A stretch of 17,617 nt of DNA from JBFEYJ01 sp041563315 (GCA_041563315.1 JBFFNE010000064.1:1-17617); one strand, 5' to 3'; positions 1 to 7,590 are shown, counted from the stretch's first letter. The notes: generated from the sequence alone by a model not told the origin. Made by a program: numbers and translations.

Positions 1-3000
1 TCGATGTTCGGTTCAGGGGCAAAGCTGAGCCGCCCGCCCTGTGCACCAAGTTCGATTTTAGTGATGCCAAGCGGGGTAGCCTTGAGTTTTAATTCGGTAA
101 CCAGGAACAGGTTTTTTGCCGCAGGTGGCAGAAGCCCGAAACGGTCAATCATCTCGACCTGCAGCTCATCGAGCTCGTCGACGGATGTGGCATTGGCGAT
201 GCGCTTATAGAGCTGCAGGCGGCTGTGTACATCTGGCAGATAGTCATCGGGGATCAGGGCCGGCACACCGAGGTCTATTTCCGTACCGTGCATCAGCGGT
301 TTATCCAGTTCCGGTTCTCGTCCCTCCCGAAGGGCGGTGACGGCCCGCTCCAGAAGTTCCGAGTAGAGACTGAAACCGATCTCATGCATCTGGCCGCTCT
401 GTTCCTCGCCCAGCAACTCACCGGCGCCGCGGATCTCCAGGTCATGTGTGGCCAGCGTGAAACCGGTGCCAAGCTCCTCGATGGCCTCGATGGCCTCCAG
501 ACGCTTGATGGCATCCTTGGTCATACTGCGTCTGGAGGGCACCAGCAGGTAGGCATAGGCGCGATGGTGGGAGCGGCCGACACGCCCACGCAGCTGATAG
601 AGCTGCGCCAGGCCGAGCCGATCGGCGCGGTTCATGATAATGGTGTTGGCGCTGGGGACATCGATGCCGGTTTCGATGATGGTGCTGCATACCAGCAGGT
701 TAAAGCGCTGATGGTAAAAATCTGACATGACCCGCTCCAGCTCCCGTTCGCGCAGCTGACCATGGGCGATGCGAATGCTTGCCTCAGGCAGCAGTTCTTC
801 CAGCTCGCGCGCTATCCGCTCGATGCTCTCTACCTCGTTATGCAGGAAATAGACCTGGCCCCCACGCTTGATCTCGCGTTGGCATGCCTCGCGAATGAGT
901 TCCGGGTTCCATTCGTGGACAAAGGTTTTGATGGCAAGACGGCGCGCCGGTGGGGATGCGATGATGGAGAGATCACGTATCCCCCCCATTGCCATATTGA
1001 GGGTACGCGGGATGGGTGTGGCGGTCAGGGTGAGCACGTCGACCTCGGCACGCAGCGCCTTGAAACGATCCTTTTGTCGGACACCGAAACGGTGCTCCTC
1101 GTCGATGATAACCAGACCCAGTCGCTTGTAGCGGATTCCCTCCTGCAATAGCTTATGGGTGCCGATGACGATGTCGAGTGAACCATCCTCCAGGGCACGA
1201 ATCACCTGGTCTTGTTCCTTGACCGAGCGAAAGCGCGAGAGTGATTCAATCCTCACCGGCCAGTCTGCAAAACGGTCACGGAAATTCTCCGCATGCTGTT
1301 CGGCCAGAAGGGTCGTCGGTACCAGTACGGCAACCTGTCGCCCGCCCATGACCGCCAGGAAGGCGGCGCGCATCGCCACCTCGGTTTTGCCAAAGCCCAC
1401 ATCGCCACATATGAGCCGGTCCATTGGACGCGGCGAATGCATATCGGCCACTACCGCGTCGATTGCATCTTGCTGATCGGGGGTCTCCTCGAAGGGGAAG
1501 GAGGCGGCAAAGGCAGCATACTGAGCCTCATCGAAGGGGTAGCTGTGGCCTTGGCGAGTCTCGCGTTTGGCATAGATCTCGAGCAGCTCGGCCGCCACGT
1601 CGCGGATCTTTTCACTGGCGCGGCGCTTGGCCTTCTCCCACTGGCCGCTGCCGAGTTTGTGCAACGGAATATGTTCGGTACCCCCTCCGGTATAGCGGCT
1701 GATTAGGTGCAGGGAGGCAACCGGCACATAGAGCTTGTCACCGCCAGCATACTCGAGGGTGAGAAACTCCGCTTCACTGTCGCCGATGCTGAGCTTTTGC
1801 AGGCCGAGGTAGCGGCCCACACCGTGGTCTTCATGCACTACCGCCGCCCCAATATCAAGTTCAGCCAGGTTGCGTACTACGGCCTCCGGGTCAACTTTGC
1901 GCCCCTTGCGTCGGCGGCGTCGCTGCATGACCTGTTCGCCATAGAGCTGGGCTTCGGCGATGACTGCAACCGGGGGCTCGGTGAGTAACAGCCCCTGCTC
2001 GAGCGGGGCTACGGTTATCGCGATCCTGGCATCACTGTTGAGAAAGGCTTGCCAATGATCAACCGCGGTGGGATGGAGGTCGATACCGCGCAAGGTCTGC
2101 AGCAGGCTCTCTCGCCTCCCTGCCGACTCGGCGGCAAACAGCAGCCGTCCGTTGAAGTTTTCGACAAACTGGCGCAGCGCCGCAGTGGGGTGTGCCGCGC
2201 GGACGTCTAGGGTCAGGGATGGTGGCTTTTCCGTGGTGAAATTGGTTCCACCATGGACTTCGGGGAGCTCGAAGTGTTGCAGTGTGTGGCGCGGAAAAGA
2301 CTTGAACCGGGAAAACAACTCAGGCACATCGAGAAACACCTGTTTCGGCGGCATGGGCGGATGATCGGTGTGGTACTGAGCCAGCTGGTAGCGTTCATGG
2401 CACTCGGTGTAAAAGGCCTCGGCAGCCACTTCTGTGCCCTCATCGGTGAACAGCAGGGTACTTTGCGGCAGATAATCAAATAGGGTGGCGCTCTGCTTGA
2501 AGAACAGCGTCAGGTAGTACTCGATCCCGGCTGGGGCCAGGCCGTTGCTCACATCGCGGTAGATGATGCTTTTTTGTGGGTCACCCTCGAACTGAGCCCG
2601 GTAGGCCTCGCGAAAGAGTTTGATTGCCGCCTCATGCAACGGGAACTCGCGGGCTGGAAGCAGTCGGATTTGCTCGACTTTCTCCGCCGAGCGCTGGGTC
2701 TCCGGATCGAAGGTGCGGATGCTCTCCACCTCGTCATCGAATAACTCGATACGATATGGCTGGCTGCTGCCCATTGGGTAGAGGTCAAGCAGACTGCCGC
2801 GTACGGCAAATTCACCGTGCTCGATCACTTGTGAGACACAGCGATAGCCGCTGTTCTCAAGCCGTCGGCGCATAGTCTCCAGCTGAAGCCTGTCGCCAAT
2901 GTCCAGTATCAGGCTGTTGCCCTCGATGTATTCTCGCGGAGCGATGCGGTGCATCAGAGTCGAGACCGGCAGGACCAGGATGCCCCGTTCCAGGTGAGGC

Positions 3001-3317
3001 AGGCTGTTAAGGGTGGCCAAGCGTTCCGAGATGATGTCCTGGTAAGGTGAGAAGGTATCGTAGGGCAGGGTTTCCCAATCCGGGAAGCCAAGCACTGGGA
3101 TACCTTCGAGACCTCGGGTGTAAAAACGCAGTTCATCCTCGAGTCGGGATGCCGACGGGGTATCCGCTGTCACGACCAGCAGGATCCCGGGATGGTGTTG
3201 TGCTGCCTGACTTATCACAAGACCAAAACTGCTGCCGTAAAGCCGCCCCAAGCCTGACCGTTCCCCGGGCTTGTTGAGCAGGATTGGCTGGAAGGGCGAG
3301 AGGTACTGGCTAGTCAT
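1..3317 (-). CDS. mfd: Transcription-repair coupling factor Mfd (partial, C-terminus outside the window)
   Basis: Mfd is an ATP-dependent DNA translocase that removes RNA polymerase stalled at DNA lesions and recruits UvrA for nucleotide excision repair. Translating the minus strand from the ATG at 3317 gives 1105 open codons to the window edge; E. coli Mfd has about 1148 residues, so only some 45 C-terminal residues are missing. The order fits the family: a UvrB-like N-terminal module, an RNA polymerase-interaction domain (around residues 480-560, with VVHEDHGVGRY), then a superfamily 2 helicase core. Walker A GDVGFGKT ends at residue 645 and the DEEH box lies at 739-742. Later motifs include GIDVPSANTII, QLRGRVGRS and an RGAGELLG stretch typical of Mfd/RecG translocation motifs, followed by part of the C-terminal autoinhibitory domain. 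No strong Shine-Dalgarno precedes the ATG. The gene is divergent from sqr, and I see no functional link between them. Identification is very secure. Confidence 0.97.
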   Translation of the reverse strand, partial: MTSQYLSPFQPILLNKPGERSGLGRLYGSSFGLVISQAAQHHPGILLVVTADTPSASRLEDELRFYTRGLEGIPVLGFPDWETLPYDTFSPYQDIISERLATLNSLPHLERGILVLPVSTLMHRIAPREYIEGNSLILDIGDRLQLETMRRRLENSGYRCVSQVIEHGEFAVRGSLLDLYPMGSSQPYRIELFDDEVESIRTFDPETQRSAEKVEQIRLLPAREFPLHEAAIKLFREAYRAQFEGDPQKSIIYRDVSNGLAPAGIEYYLTLFFKQSATLFDYLPQSTLLFTDEGTEVAAEAFYTECHERYQLAQYHTDHPPMPPKQVFLDVPELFSRFKSFPRHTLQHFELPEVHGGTNFTTEKPPSLTLDVRAAHPTAALRQFVENFNGRLLFAAESAGRRESLLQTLRGIDLHPTAVDHWQAFLNSDARIAITVAPLEQGLLLTEPPVAVIAEAQLYGEQVMQRRRRRKGRKVDPEAVVRNLAELDIGAAVVHEDHGVGRYLGLQKLSIGDSEAEFLTLEYAGGDKLYVPVASLHLISRYTGGGTEHIPLHKLGSGQWEKAKRRASEKIRDVAAELLEIYAKRETRQGHSYPFDEAQYAAFAASFPFEETPDQQDAIDAVVADMHSPRPMDRLICGDVGFGKTEVAMRAAFLAVMGGRQVAVLVPTTLLAEQHAENFRDRFADWPVRIESLSRFRSVKEQDQVIRALEDGSLDIVIGTHKLLQEGIRYKRLGLVIIDEEHRFGVRQKDRFKALRAEVDVLTLTATPIPRTLNMAMGGIRDLSIIASPPARRLAIKTFVHEWNPELIREACQREIKRGGQVYFLHNEVESIERIARELEELLPEASIRIAHGQLRERELERVMSDFYHQRFNLLVCSTIIETGIDVPSANTIIMNRADRLGLAQLYQLRGRVGRSHHRAYAYLLVPSRRSMTKDAIKRLEAIEAIEELGTGFTLATHDLEIRGAGELLGEEQSGQMHEIGFSLYSELLERAVTALREGREPELDKPLMHGTEIDLGVPALIPDDYLPDVHSRLQLYKRIANATSVDELDELQVEMIDRFGLLPPAAKNLFLVTELKLKATPLGITKIELGAQGGRLSFAPEPNI

Positions 3318-3396
3318 GGCTTGGTCCGGTGGAGTTTGTTCGGCGGGCGCTTATTGTAGGCGTCTGGCGAGGTTGAATAAAGCGCTGTCAGATCCA

Positions 3397-3424
3397 TAAC
3401 AGTTGATGTATAACTTAATTGTTA
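3397..3424. promoter_or_regulatory. Imperfect inverted repeat, possible activator-binding site upstream of sqr
   Basis: TAACAGTT (3397-3404) and AATTGTTA (3417-3424) form arms matching at 7 of 8 positions around a 12-base spacer. They lie about 80-105 bases upstream of the start site predicted from the sqr sigma-54 promoter, a usual distance for an enhancer-type site of a sigma-54 activator. The region is AT-rich, so chance dyads are possible. That the adjacent FisR-like protein binds here is inference. The site could also act on the divergent mfd. Confidence 0.3.
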
Positions 3425-3476
3425 ATATAGAAGTTCTATTTTTTTGTATGCAGGATATTGAAAACCATCTTGGTGA

Positions 3477-3492
3477 TGGCATGTTGCTTGCT
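3477..3492 (+). promoter_or_regulatory. Sigma-54 (-24/-12) promoter of sqr
   Basis: TGGCATG, then four bases, then TTGCT. This matches the RpoN consensus TGGCACG-N4-TTGCW except for one base (T for C in CACG). GG is at 3478-3479 and GC at 3490-3491, separated by exactly ten bases. Transcription would start near 3503, giving a leader of about 48 bases before the sqr ATG. A sigma-54 activator gene lies immediately downstream of sqr, which supports the call. Confidence 0.85.
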
Positions 3493-3550
3493 TTAATCAT
3501 GCTACAGCCCTAGGCTGAAAAACGATAACCAAAAATTGAGGAGTCATTGT

Positions 3551-4825
3551 ATGGCACATGTCGTTATTATTGGCGCCAGCACCGGAGGCTTGCCTGCTGC
3601 CTATGACACTAGAGAGGTGTTGGGTCGTCAGCATGAGATCACTGTAATCTCTGACAAAGAGGATTTTACCTTTGTACCTTCCAACCCATGGGTGGCGGTA
3701 GGCTGGCGTAAGCGACAGGACATTTCTTTCCCGCTGGAGCCCTACCTCAAGCGCAAGGGGATTAATTTCATCCCCAAGGCAGCGGCCGAGATCAAGCCGG
3801 ACGAGAACACGGTTGTGCTGGCCGATGGCAGCAGCGTCAAATACGACTACCTGATCATCGCCACCGGTCCGAAACTCGCCTTCGAGGAAGTCGAGGGCAT
3901 GGGACCGGTCTCCGGCAACACAGTATCCATCTGTACCACCGACCACGCCGAAGAGGCTTATACGAAGTGGCAGCAGTTTGTCGAAGCTCCGGGGCATATC
4001 ATCGTGGGGGCGGCACAAATGGCCTCTTGCTTTGGTCCTGCTTACGAGTTCGCCTTCATCATGGATACCGACCTGCGCAAGCGTAAGATCCGTGACAAGG
4101 TGCCGATGACCTTCGTAACCTCCGAGCCCTATATCGGTCACTTGGGCCTGGGCGGTGTAGGCGACTCCAAGGGTATGCTCGAATCCGAACTGCGTGACCG
4201 TCACATCAAGTGGATCTGCAATGCAAAGATCAGCAAAGTAGAGTCCGGCAAGATGATCGTCGAGGAGATGGACGACAAGGGCGAGTTGCACAAGACCCAT
4301 GAGCTCGAGTTCAAATACTCGATGATGCTGCCGGCATTCAAGGGTGTCGATGCGGTCAATGCCGTCGGTGAAGACTTGGTCAATCCGCGTGGCTTCGTCA
4401 AGGTCAATGACTTCCAGCAGAATCCCAAGTGGAATAATATCTACAGTGTAGGTGTTTGCATCGCGATTCCACCCGTTGAGGCGACCCCGGTCCCGACCGG
4501 TACGCCGAAGACCGGTTACATGATCGAGTCGATGGTGTTGGCCACTGCTCACAATATCGCTAACGATATCGAGGGCAAGCCGGCAGATCAAAAAGCGACC
4601 TGGAACGCTATTTGTCTGGCAGATATGGGGGATACCGGTGCGGCTTTCGTTGCGATGCCCCAGATCCCGCCGCGCAATGTCTCCTGGATGAAGAAAGGAA
4701 AATGGGTGCACATGGCCAAGGTAGCCTTTGAGAAGTATTTCATCAGTAAAATGAAGAAGGGTTCCAATGAGCCAGTCTTCGAGAAGTACATCCTTAAGGC
4801 TCTGGGCATTACGAAACTCAAGTAG
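3551..4825 (+). CDS. sqr: Sulfide:quinone oxidoreductase
   Basis: A membrane-associated flavoprotein that oxidises sulfide to polysulfide or sulfane sulfur and passes electrons to quinone. The 424-residue product closely resembles the Acidithiobacillus ferrooxidans enzyme as I recall it: the N-terminus MAHVVIIGAS, the FVPSNPW block, the PVPTGTPKTGYMIES block and an amphipathic C-terminus (WVHMAKVAFEKYF) that in this family docks to the membrane. The three redox cysteines are present at 128 (SICTTDHAE), 160 (ASCFGPAYE) and 355 (NAICLADMGD); residues 128, 160 and 356 are used in A. ferrooxidans. An extra cysteine is at 303. The FAD-binding motif reads GASTGG rather than the usual GAGxGG. ATG 3551 is chosen because GAGGAG (3538-3543) sits seven bases upstream; an in-frame TTG at 3536 overlaps that ribosome site. 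The gene is preceded by a sigma-54 promoter, followed by a terminator, and appears monocistronic. Confidence 0.95.
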   Translation: MAHVVIIGASTGGLPAAYDTREVLGRQHEITVISDKEDFTFVPSNPWVAVGWRKRQDISFPLEPYLKRKGINFIPKAAAEIKPDENTVVLADGSSVKYDYLIIATGPKLAFEEVEGMGPVSGNTVSICTTDHAEEAYTKWQQFVEAPGHIIVGAAQMASCFGPAYEFAFIMDTDLRKRKIRDKVPMTFVTSEPYIGHLGLGGVGDSKGMLESELRDRHIKWICNAKISKVESGKMIVEEMDDKGELHKTHELEFKYSMMLPAFKGVDAVNAVGEDLVNPRGFVKVNDFQQNPKWNNIYSVGVCIAIPPVEATPVPTGTPKTGYMIESMVLATAHNIANDIEGKPADQKATWNAICLADMGDTGAAFVAMPQIPPRNVSWMKKGKWVHMAKVAFEKYFISKMKKGSNEPVFEKYILKALGITKLK

Positions 4826-4846
4826 CTATAAATAGGTAGCCTGATC

Positions 4847-4879
4847 AACCGGTGGGCTGTGAGGCCTTCCGGTTTTTTT
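4847..4879 (+). terminator. Rho-independent terminator of sqr
   Basis: AACCGG (4847-4852) pairs with CCGGTT (4869-4874). An inner GGC/GCC stem (4855-4857 with 4864-4866) lies inside it. The outer stem runs straight into a T tract (to 4879). It starts 21 bases after the sqr stop codon and separates sqr from the regulator gene. Confidence 0.8.
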
Positions 4880-4902
4880 ATGCCTGAAAGAATATGATGA
4901 TT

Positions 4903-4931
4903 TTGACGTAAACTGACATCTCTGTCATTAT
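4903..4931 (+). promoter_or_regulatory. Sigma-70-type promoter of the FisR-like gene, with an internal dyad
   Basis: TTGACG (4903-4908), a 17-base spacer and CATTAT (4926-4931) match the -35 and -10 boxes at 5/6 and 4/6 positions. Predicted start is near 4938, about 53 bases before the ATG. TGACA-TCTC-TGTCA (4914-4927), a perfect 5-bp inverted repeat, fills most of the spacer and touches the -10, a position suited to an operator. A third TGTCA is at 4941-4945. The bound regulator is unknown; autoregulation is one possibility. Confidence 0.45.
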
Positions 4932-4990
4932 GGCAGGGCTTGTCATGTAGATAATAATAAAATCAACTGGGTTTGTTTGGGGGAATAAAA

Positions 4991-6331
4991 ATGACGGAAT
5001 ATAAGAAGACAAAACCGTCTTGTGAACAGATAATCGATATCTTGCCTGATCCGTTTGTGGTCATTGACCGCGGCTTCAAAATCATCGCTGCTAACCGCAA
5101 TTACCTGAAGCATTATGGCTTTAGCCAATCTGAAGAGGTCGTTGGCCGTTATTGTTATGAGGTGTCTCATCACGTCGATGCTCCATGCAGCCACCATGGT
5201 GAACACTGTCCTTTGGAAACTGTTTTTGAGACAGGTCAGGCCTCTCAGGTTATGCATATTCATTATGACCGTACTGGAGGGGAGGAGCATGTCCAGTTAC
5301 ACTCCAACCCGCTGTTCGGCAATGATGGAGAGGTTTTATATGTGGGGGAGTATATCTATCCGGTGAGTAAACCCGGTGACGAGTCGATGCTCATCGGCCG
5401 TTCCCAGCCTATGCTTCGCCTGGCAGGTTTGCTGCAACGTGTCGCGCCTACTCAGACCAGTGTGCTGTTGTTGGGGGAAAGCGGCGTTGGTAAGGAGCGC
5501 GTCGCCCAGTATCTCCACCATTATTCGACTCGTGCCGGGATGCCTTTTGTTATCGTTGATTGCAGCACACTCGGAGAGAATTTGATTGAGAGTGAGTTGT
5601 TCGGCCATGAGAAAGGTGCCTTTACCGGCGCTAACAACCGAAAAAAGGGTTTGTTCGAGGTGGCCGATGGCGGCACGCTTTTCATCGATGAGATTGGTGA
5701 GCTCCCACTGGCACTGCAAACCAAGCTGCTGCGGGTGCTTGAAACCGGTACTTTCCGACGTCTAGGTGGTACTGACTATATTCGGGTTAATGTGCGAGTT
5801 CTGGCGGCGACGAATAAAAATCTTAAGGAGATGTCTGAACAGGGAACGTTCCGCCAGGACCTCTATTACCGCCTATCAGCCTTCCCTGTCCATATCCCGG
5901 CCTTGCGAGAACACGCCGATGATATCCCGGCGCTGGCTGAGCATTTTCTTTTGAACTTTGAGGAAGGGGACAGGTTGGCTCCCATTCCGCCGGATGTGAT
6001 TGAGACTCTGTTGGGATACGAATATCCAGGCAATGCGCGTGAGTTGCGCAACATTATCGAGCGTGCTGCTATTCTGGCCTATGGCGAAGAGATCCTGAGG
6101 CCTGAACATATCGTGTTCGAGGAAGGTCGCTCGACAACTACCGGGGCGGGAGAGAGTTTCATTATGAGCAATAATAACTTGCTTGTGCGCCGTAATGGGC
6201 GTTTGAACGAAGAGGCGGTAATGCGAGCACTGGTAGAAAGTAATGGTCACCGGGCACATGCCGCCCAGTTGCTCAATGTCAGTGAGCGGACCTTATATCG
6301 CTATGTTCAGCGTTTGCGGGATAATGGCTGA
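4991..6331 (+). CDS. fisR: FisR-like sigma-54-dependent activator with Cys-containing PAS domain
   Basis: A bacterial enhancer-binding protein that uses ATP to open promoters held by RNA polymerase-sigma-54. The 446-residue product has an N-terminal PAS-type sensor (about 11-125), then an AAA+ domain with Walker A GESGVGKE (162-169), the sigma-54-contacting GAFTGA loop (209-214) and Walker B GTLFIDEI (228-235), then a Fis-type helix-turn-helix (about 406-443). The PAS domain carries Cys55, Cys66 and Cys73 in CYEVSHHVDAPC...EHCPL. The 11- and 7-residue spacing equals that of the three cysteines (53, 64, 71 from memory) by which FisR of Cupriavidus pinatubonensis senses sulfane sulfur and activates sqr. 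ATG 4991 follows a G-rich ribosome site (4979-4983); an in-frame TTG at 4973 is less likely. Its position beside sqr, whose promoter is sigma-54 type, makes sqr the obvious target. The activator class is certain; the sulfur-sensing role is strongly inferred. Confidence 0.88.
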   Translation: MTEYKKTKPSCEQIIDILPDPFVVIDRGFKIIAANRNYLKHYGFSQSEEVVGRYCYEVSHHVDAPCSHHGEHCPLETVFETGQASQVMHIHYDRTGGEEHVQLHSNPLFGNDGEVLYVGEYIYPVSKPGDESMLIGRSQPMLRLAGLLQRVAPTQTSVLLLGESGVGKERVAQYLHHYSTRAGMPFVIVDCSTLGENLIESELFGHEKGAFTGANNRKKGLFEVADGGTLFIDEIGELPLALQTKLLRVLETGTFRRLGGTDYIRVNVRVLAATNKNLKEMSEQGTFRQDLYYRLSAFPVHIPALREHADDIPALAEHFLLNFEEGDRLAPIPPDVIETLLGYEYPGNARELRNIIERAAILAYGEEILRPEHIVFEEGRSTTTGAGESFIMSNNNLLVRRNGRLNEEAVMRALVESNGHRAHAAQLLNVSERTLYRYVQRLRDNG

Positions 6332-6577
6332 ATGGCAGTCATCGACTCCAGTAGGGCAAATTCGATTGGTTTGATGAGAGTACCGACTTTGACCCAAGGA
6401 GTGTCCTGAACTCCGGGATAAGACAAGGTATTCAAAGCAGGCTGACGTTTTTCTCCCGCGATGGTAAATATTGCTGCAGGGAGAGGAGGTGAGGGGTGTG
6501 CTTCTATGGAACGGTTGTCAGCTGTAGCGATCGTTTGTCTGTATCTAGAGTCGCTACGGCAATTCATCACAGCAAAC
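6332..6577. other. Intergenic region between convergent genes, no convincing gene
   Basis: Between the regulator stop and the bidirectional terminator I see no ORF with a ribosome site or a recognisable product. GTAGCGA (6524-6530) and TCGCTAC (6551-6557) form a perfect 7-bp inverted repeat with a 20-base loop. A 90-codon minus-strand ORF crosses the region (6307-6579) but runs into the end of the regulator gene and resembles nothing I know. It may be 3'-untranslated sequence. Confidence 0.5.
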
Positions 6578-6605
6578 AAAAAAGGCGGCCATCAGGCCGC
6601 CTTTT
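6578..6605. terminator. Bidirectional rho-independent terminator
   Basis: GGCGGCC (6584-6590), loop ATCA, GGCCGCC (6595-6601), flanked by A6 on the left and T4 on the right. It can stop transcription from the regulator gene (plus) and from the rhodanese gene (minus, stop codon at 6628). The longer U tract is on the minus-strand transcript. Confidence 0.9.
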
Positions 6606-6627
6606 GTCTGTGTGCCGAAAATCTTAA

Positions 6628-7287
6628 TCAGGGTTTGACGGTGCTCAGGCCCAGGATTTCCCAGTCCTGCATACCACCACGATACCACTTGATCTTTTCG
6701 GCAGGGTAACCCTCAGCCAGCAGACCGGCGATACCCAGCGGAGACTGGCCACACCACATACCGTTACAGAACAGCACCAGGGTTTTTGCCTTGCTGAAGT
6801 CCCAACCTTTGGAGGTTTCCTTGGCACCAAATTTCTCCAGTGACTCGGAGATGGAGAGATCATCGGCACCCTTGGCGCGACTGATCTTGGTGAAGGGGAC
6901 GTTCACTGCACCCGGGATAGTTCCGCGGGCAGCCCAGTCAGGTGTGCGGTTATCGACCAGCATGATGGAGCTGTCACCATTGCTCATCTTTACTGCGTAG
7001 TCGATCACTTCGAGTTCGGCGATGGTTTCTACGCCCTTACCCAGTGATATCGGTTTGATGCAGAACGGAGGACATTTACGGGAGGTTTTGGCAAAGGCTG
7101 GATTGACCGTATTGTCCTGATCCTGGTTACGCATGATGGTGGTTTTCTTGCCATTATGCATGACTTCGGCAGACGCCATATCCGGCGTGATCTTGACCTG
7201 GACGTCTGCGGCATTCGCAGTTGTCCCGATGGAGAAGAACAGGCAGGCGATGAGGGCACTTGAGGTAATGATGCTTTTGATCTTCAT
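6628..7287 (-). CDS. Exported rhodanese-like sulfurtransferase
   Basis: A 219-residue protein with an N-terminal signal peptide (about residues 1-26, predicted cut after TANA) and a rhodanese fold, so it probably moves sulfane sulfur in the periplasm. Rhodanese hallmarks are VDNRTPDWAARGTIPGAVNVP (110-131) and the active loop LFCNGMWCGQSP. Cys174 is at the catalytic position and a second cysteine (179) closes the loop. A CPPFC pair (72-76) lies in the extension before the rhodanese fold. I recall similar NPAFAKTSR-CPPFC extensions in rhodaneses of other sulfur oxidisers, but cannot verify this. Start at ATG 7287 is set by AAAGGAG ending about nine bases upstream; the reading frame stays open to 7527, but the signal peptide argues against a longer form. 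It lies 79 bases after the lipoprotein gene on the same strand and ends at the shared terminator. The partner and sulfur acceptor are unknown. Confidence 0.85.
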   Translation of the reverse strand: MKIKSIITSSALIACLFFSIGTTANAADVQVKITPDMASAEVMHNGKKTTIMRNQDQDNTVNPAFAKTSRKCPPFCIKPISLGKGVETIAELEVIDYAVKMSNGDSSIMLVDNRTPDWAARGTIPGAVNVPFTKISRAKGADDLSISESLEKFGAKETSKGWDFSKAKTLVLFCNGMWCGQSPLGIAGLLAEGYPAEKIKWYRGGMQDWEILGLSTVKP

Positions 7288-7366
7288 TACGCGTATCTCC
7301 TTTGGTTTGTTGGTGATTCTTGTTGTATTGGGCGATATGCCCTGTGCGGTTATGCTGTTTCCGGGC

Positions 7367-7552
7367 TTAGTCACACTCCGGCTCAGCGCCGCCACCGCTT
7401 TTGGCGGGTGCTGCTGTTTCTGATGCCGGGGCTTGAGTCGTGGGAGTAGCTTCTGTCGCTGTGCTTGCCGGAGCAGTTGCGGTTGAGGCGCAACCTGAGA
7501 GCAGGCTGAGAGTGACAAGCATGGCAAACAATGAGCTGCTGCGATAGTTCAT
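7367..7552 (-). CDS. Small lipoprotein with Thr/Ala/Pro-rich tail
   Basis: A 61-residue product with a lipoprotein signal sequence: a short charged N-terminus (MNYR), a hydrophobic stretch and lipobox LSGC with the acylated cysteine at 21. The mature 41 residues are low-complexity Ala/Thr/Pro, then a Gly-rich end and a C-terminal AEPECD with a second cysteine (60). GGAGG (7559-7563) sits six bases from the ATG, a strong ribosome site. No enzymatic domain is visible; it looks like a membrane-anchored flexible peptide. It precedes the exported rhodanese gene and is probably co-transcribed. Residue 22 is Ala, so outer-membrane sorting is expected by the E. coli +2 rule. I do not recognise the family. 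Confidence 0.75.
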   Translation of the reverse strand: MNYRSSSLFAMLVTLSLLSGCASTATAPASTATEATPTTQAPASETAAPAKSGGGAEPECD

Positions 7553-7590
7553 TCATGTCCTCCATCTATCCGGTTATAGCGCCGGAAGTA

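Noticed and set aside
3497..4711. 404-codon ORF on the minus strand opposite sqr
   Set aside because: It mirrors the codon structure of the clearly identified sqr gene, has no recognisable domain and would cover the sqr promoter.
6307..6579. 90-codon minus-strand ORF at the end of the regulator gene
   Set aside because: It lies downstream of the bidirectional terminator on the minus strand and overlaps the regulator's helix-turn-helix coding end; no start signal.
7288..7527. Upstream extension of the rhodanese reading frame by 80 residues
   Set aside because: It would bury the signal peptide and ignores a strong Shine-Dalgarno before ATG 7287; it overlaps the lipoprotein gene out of frame.
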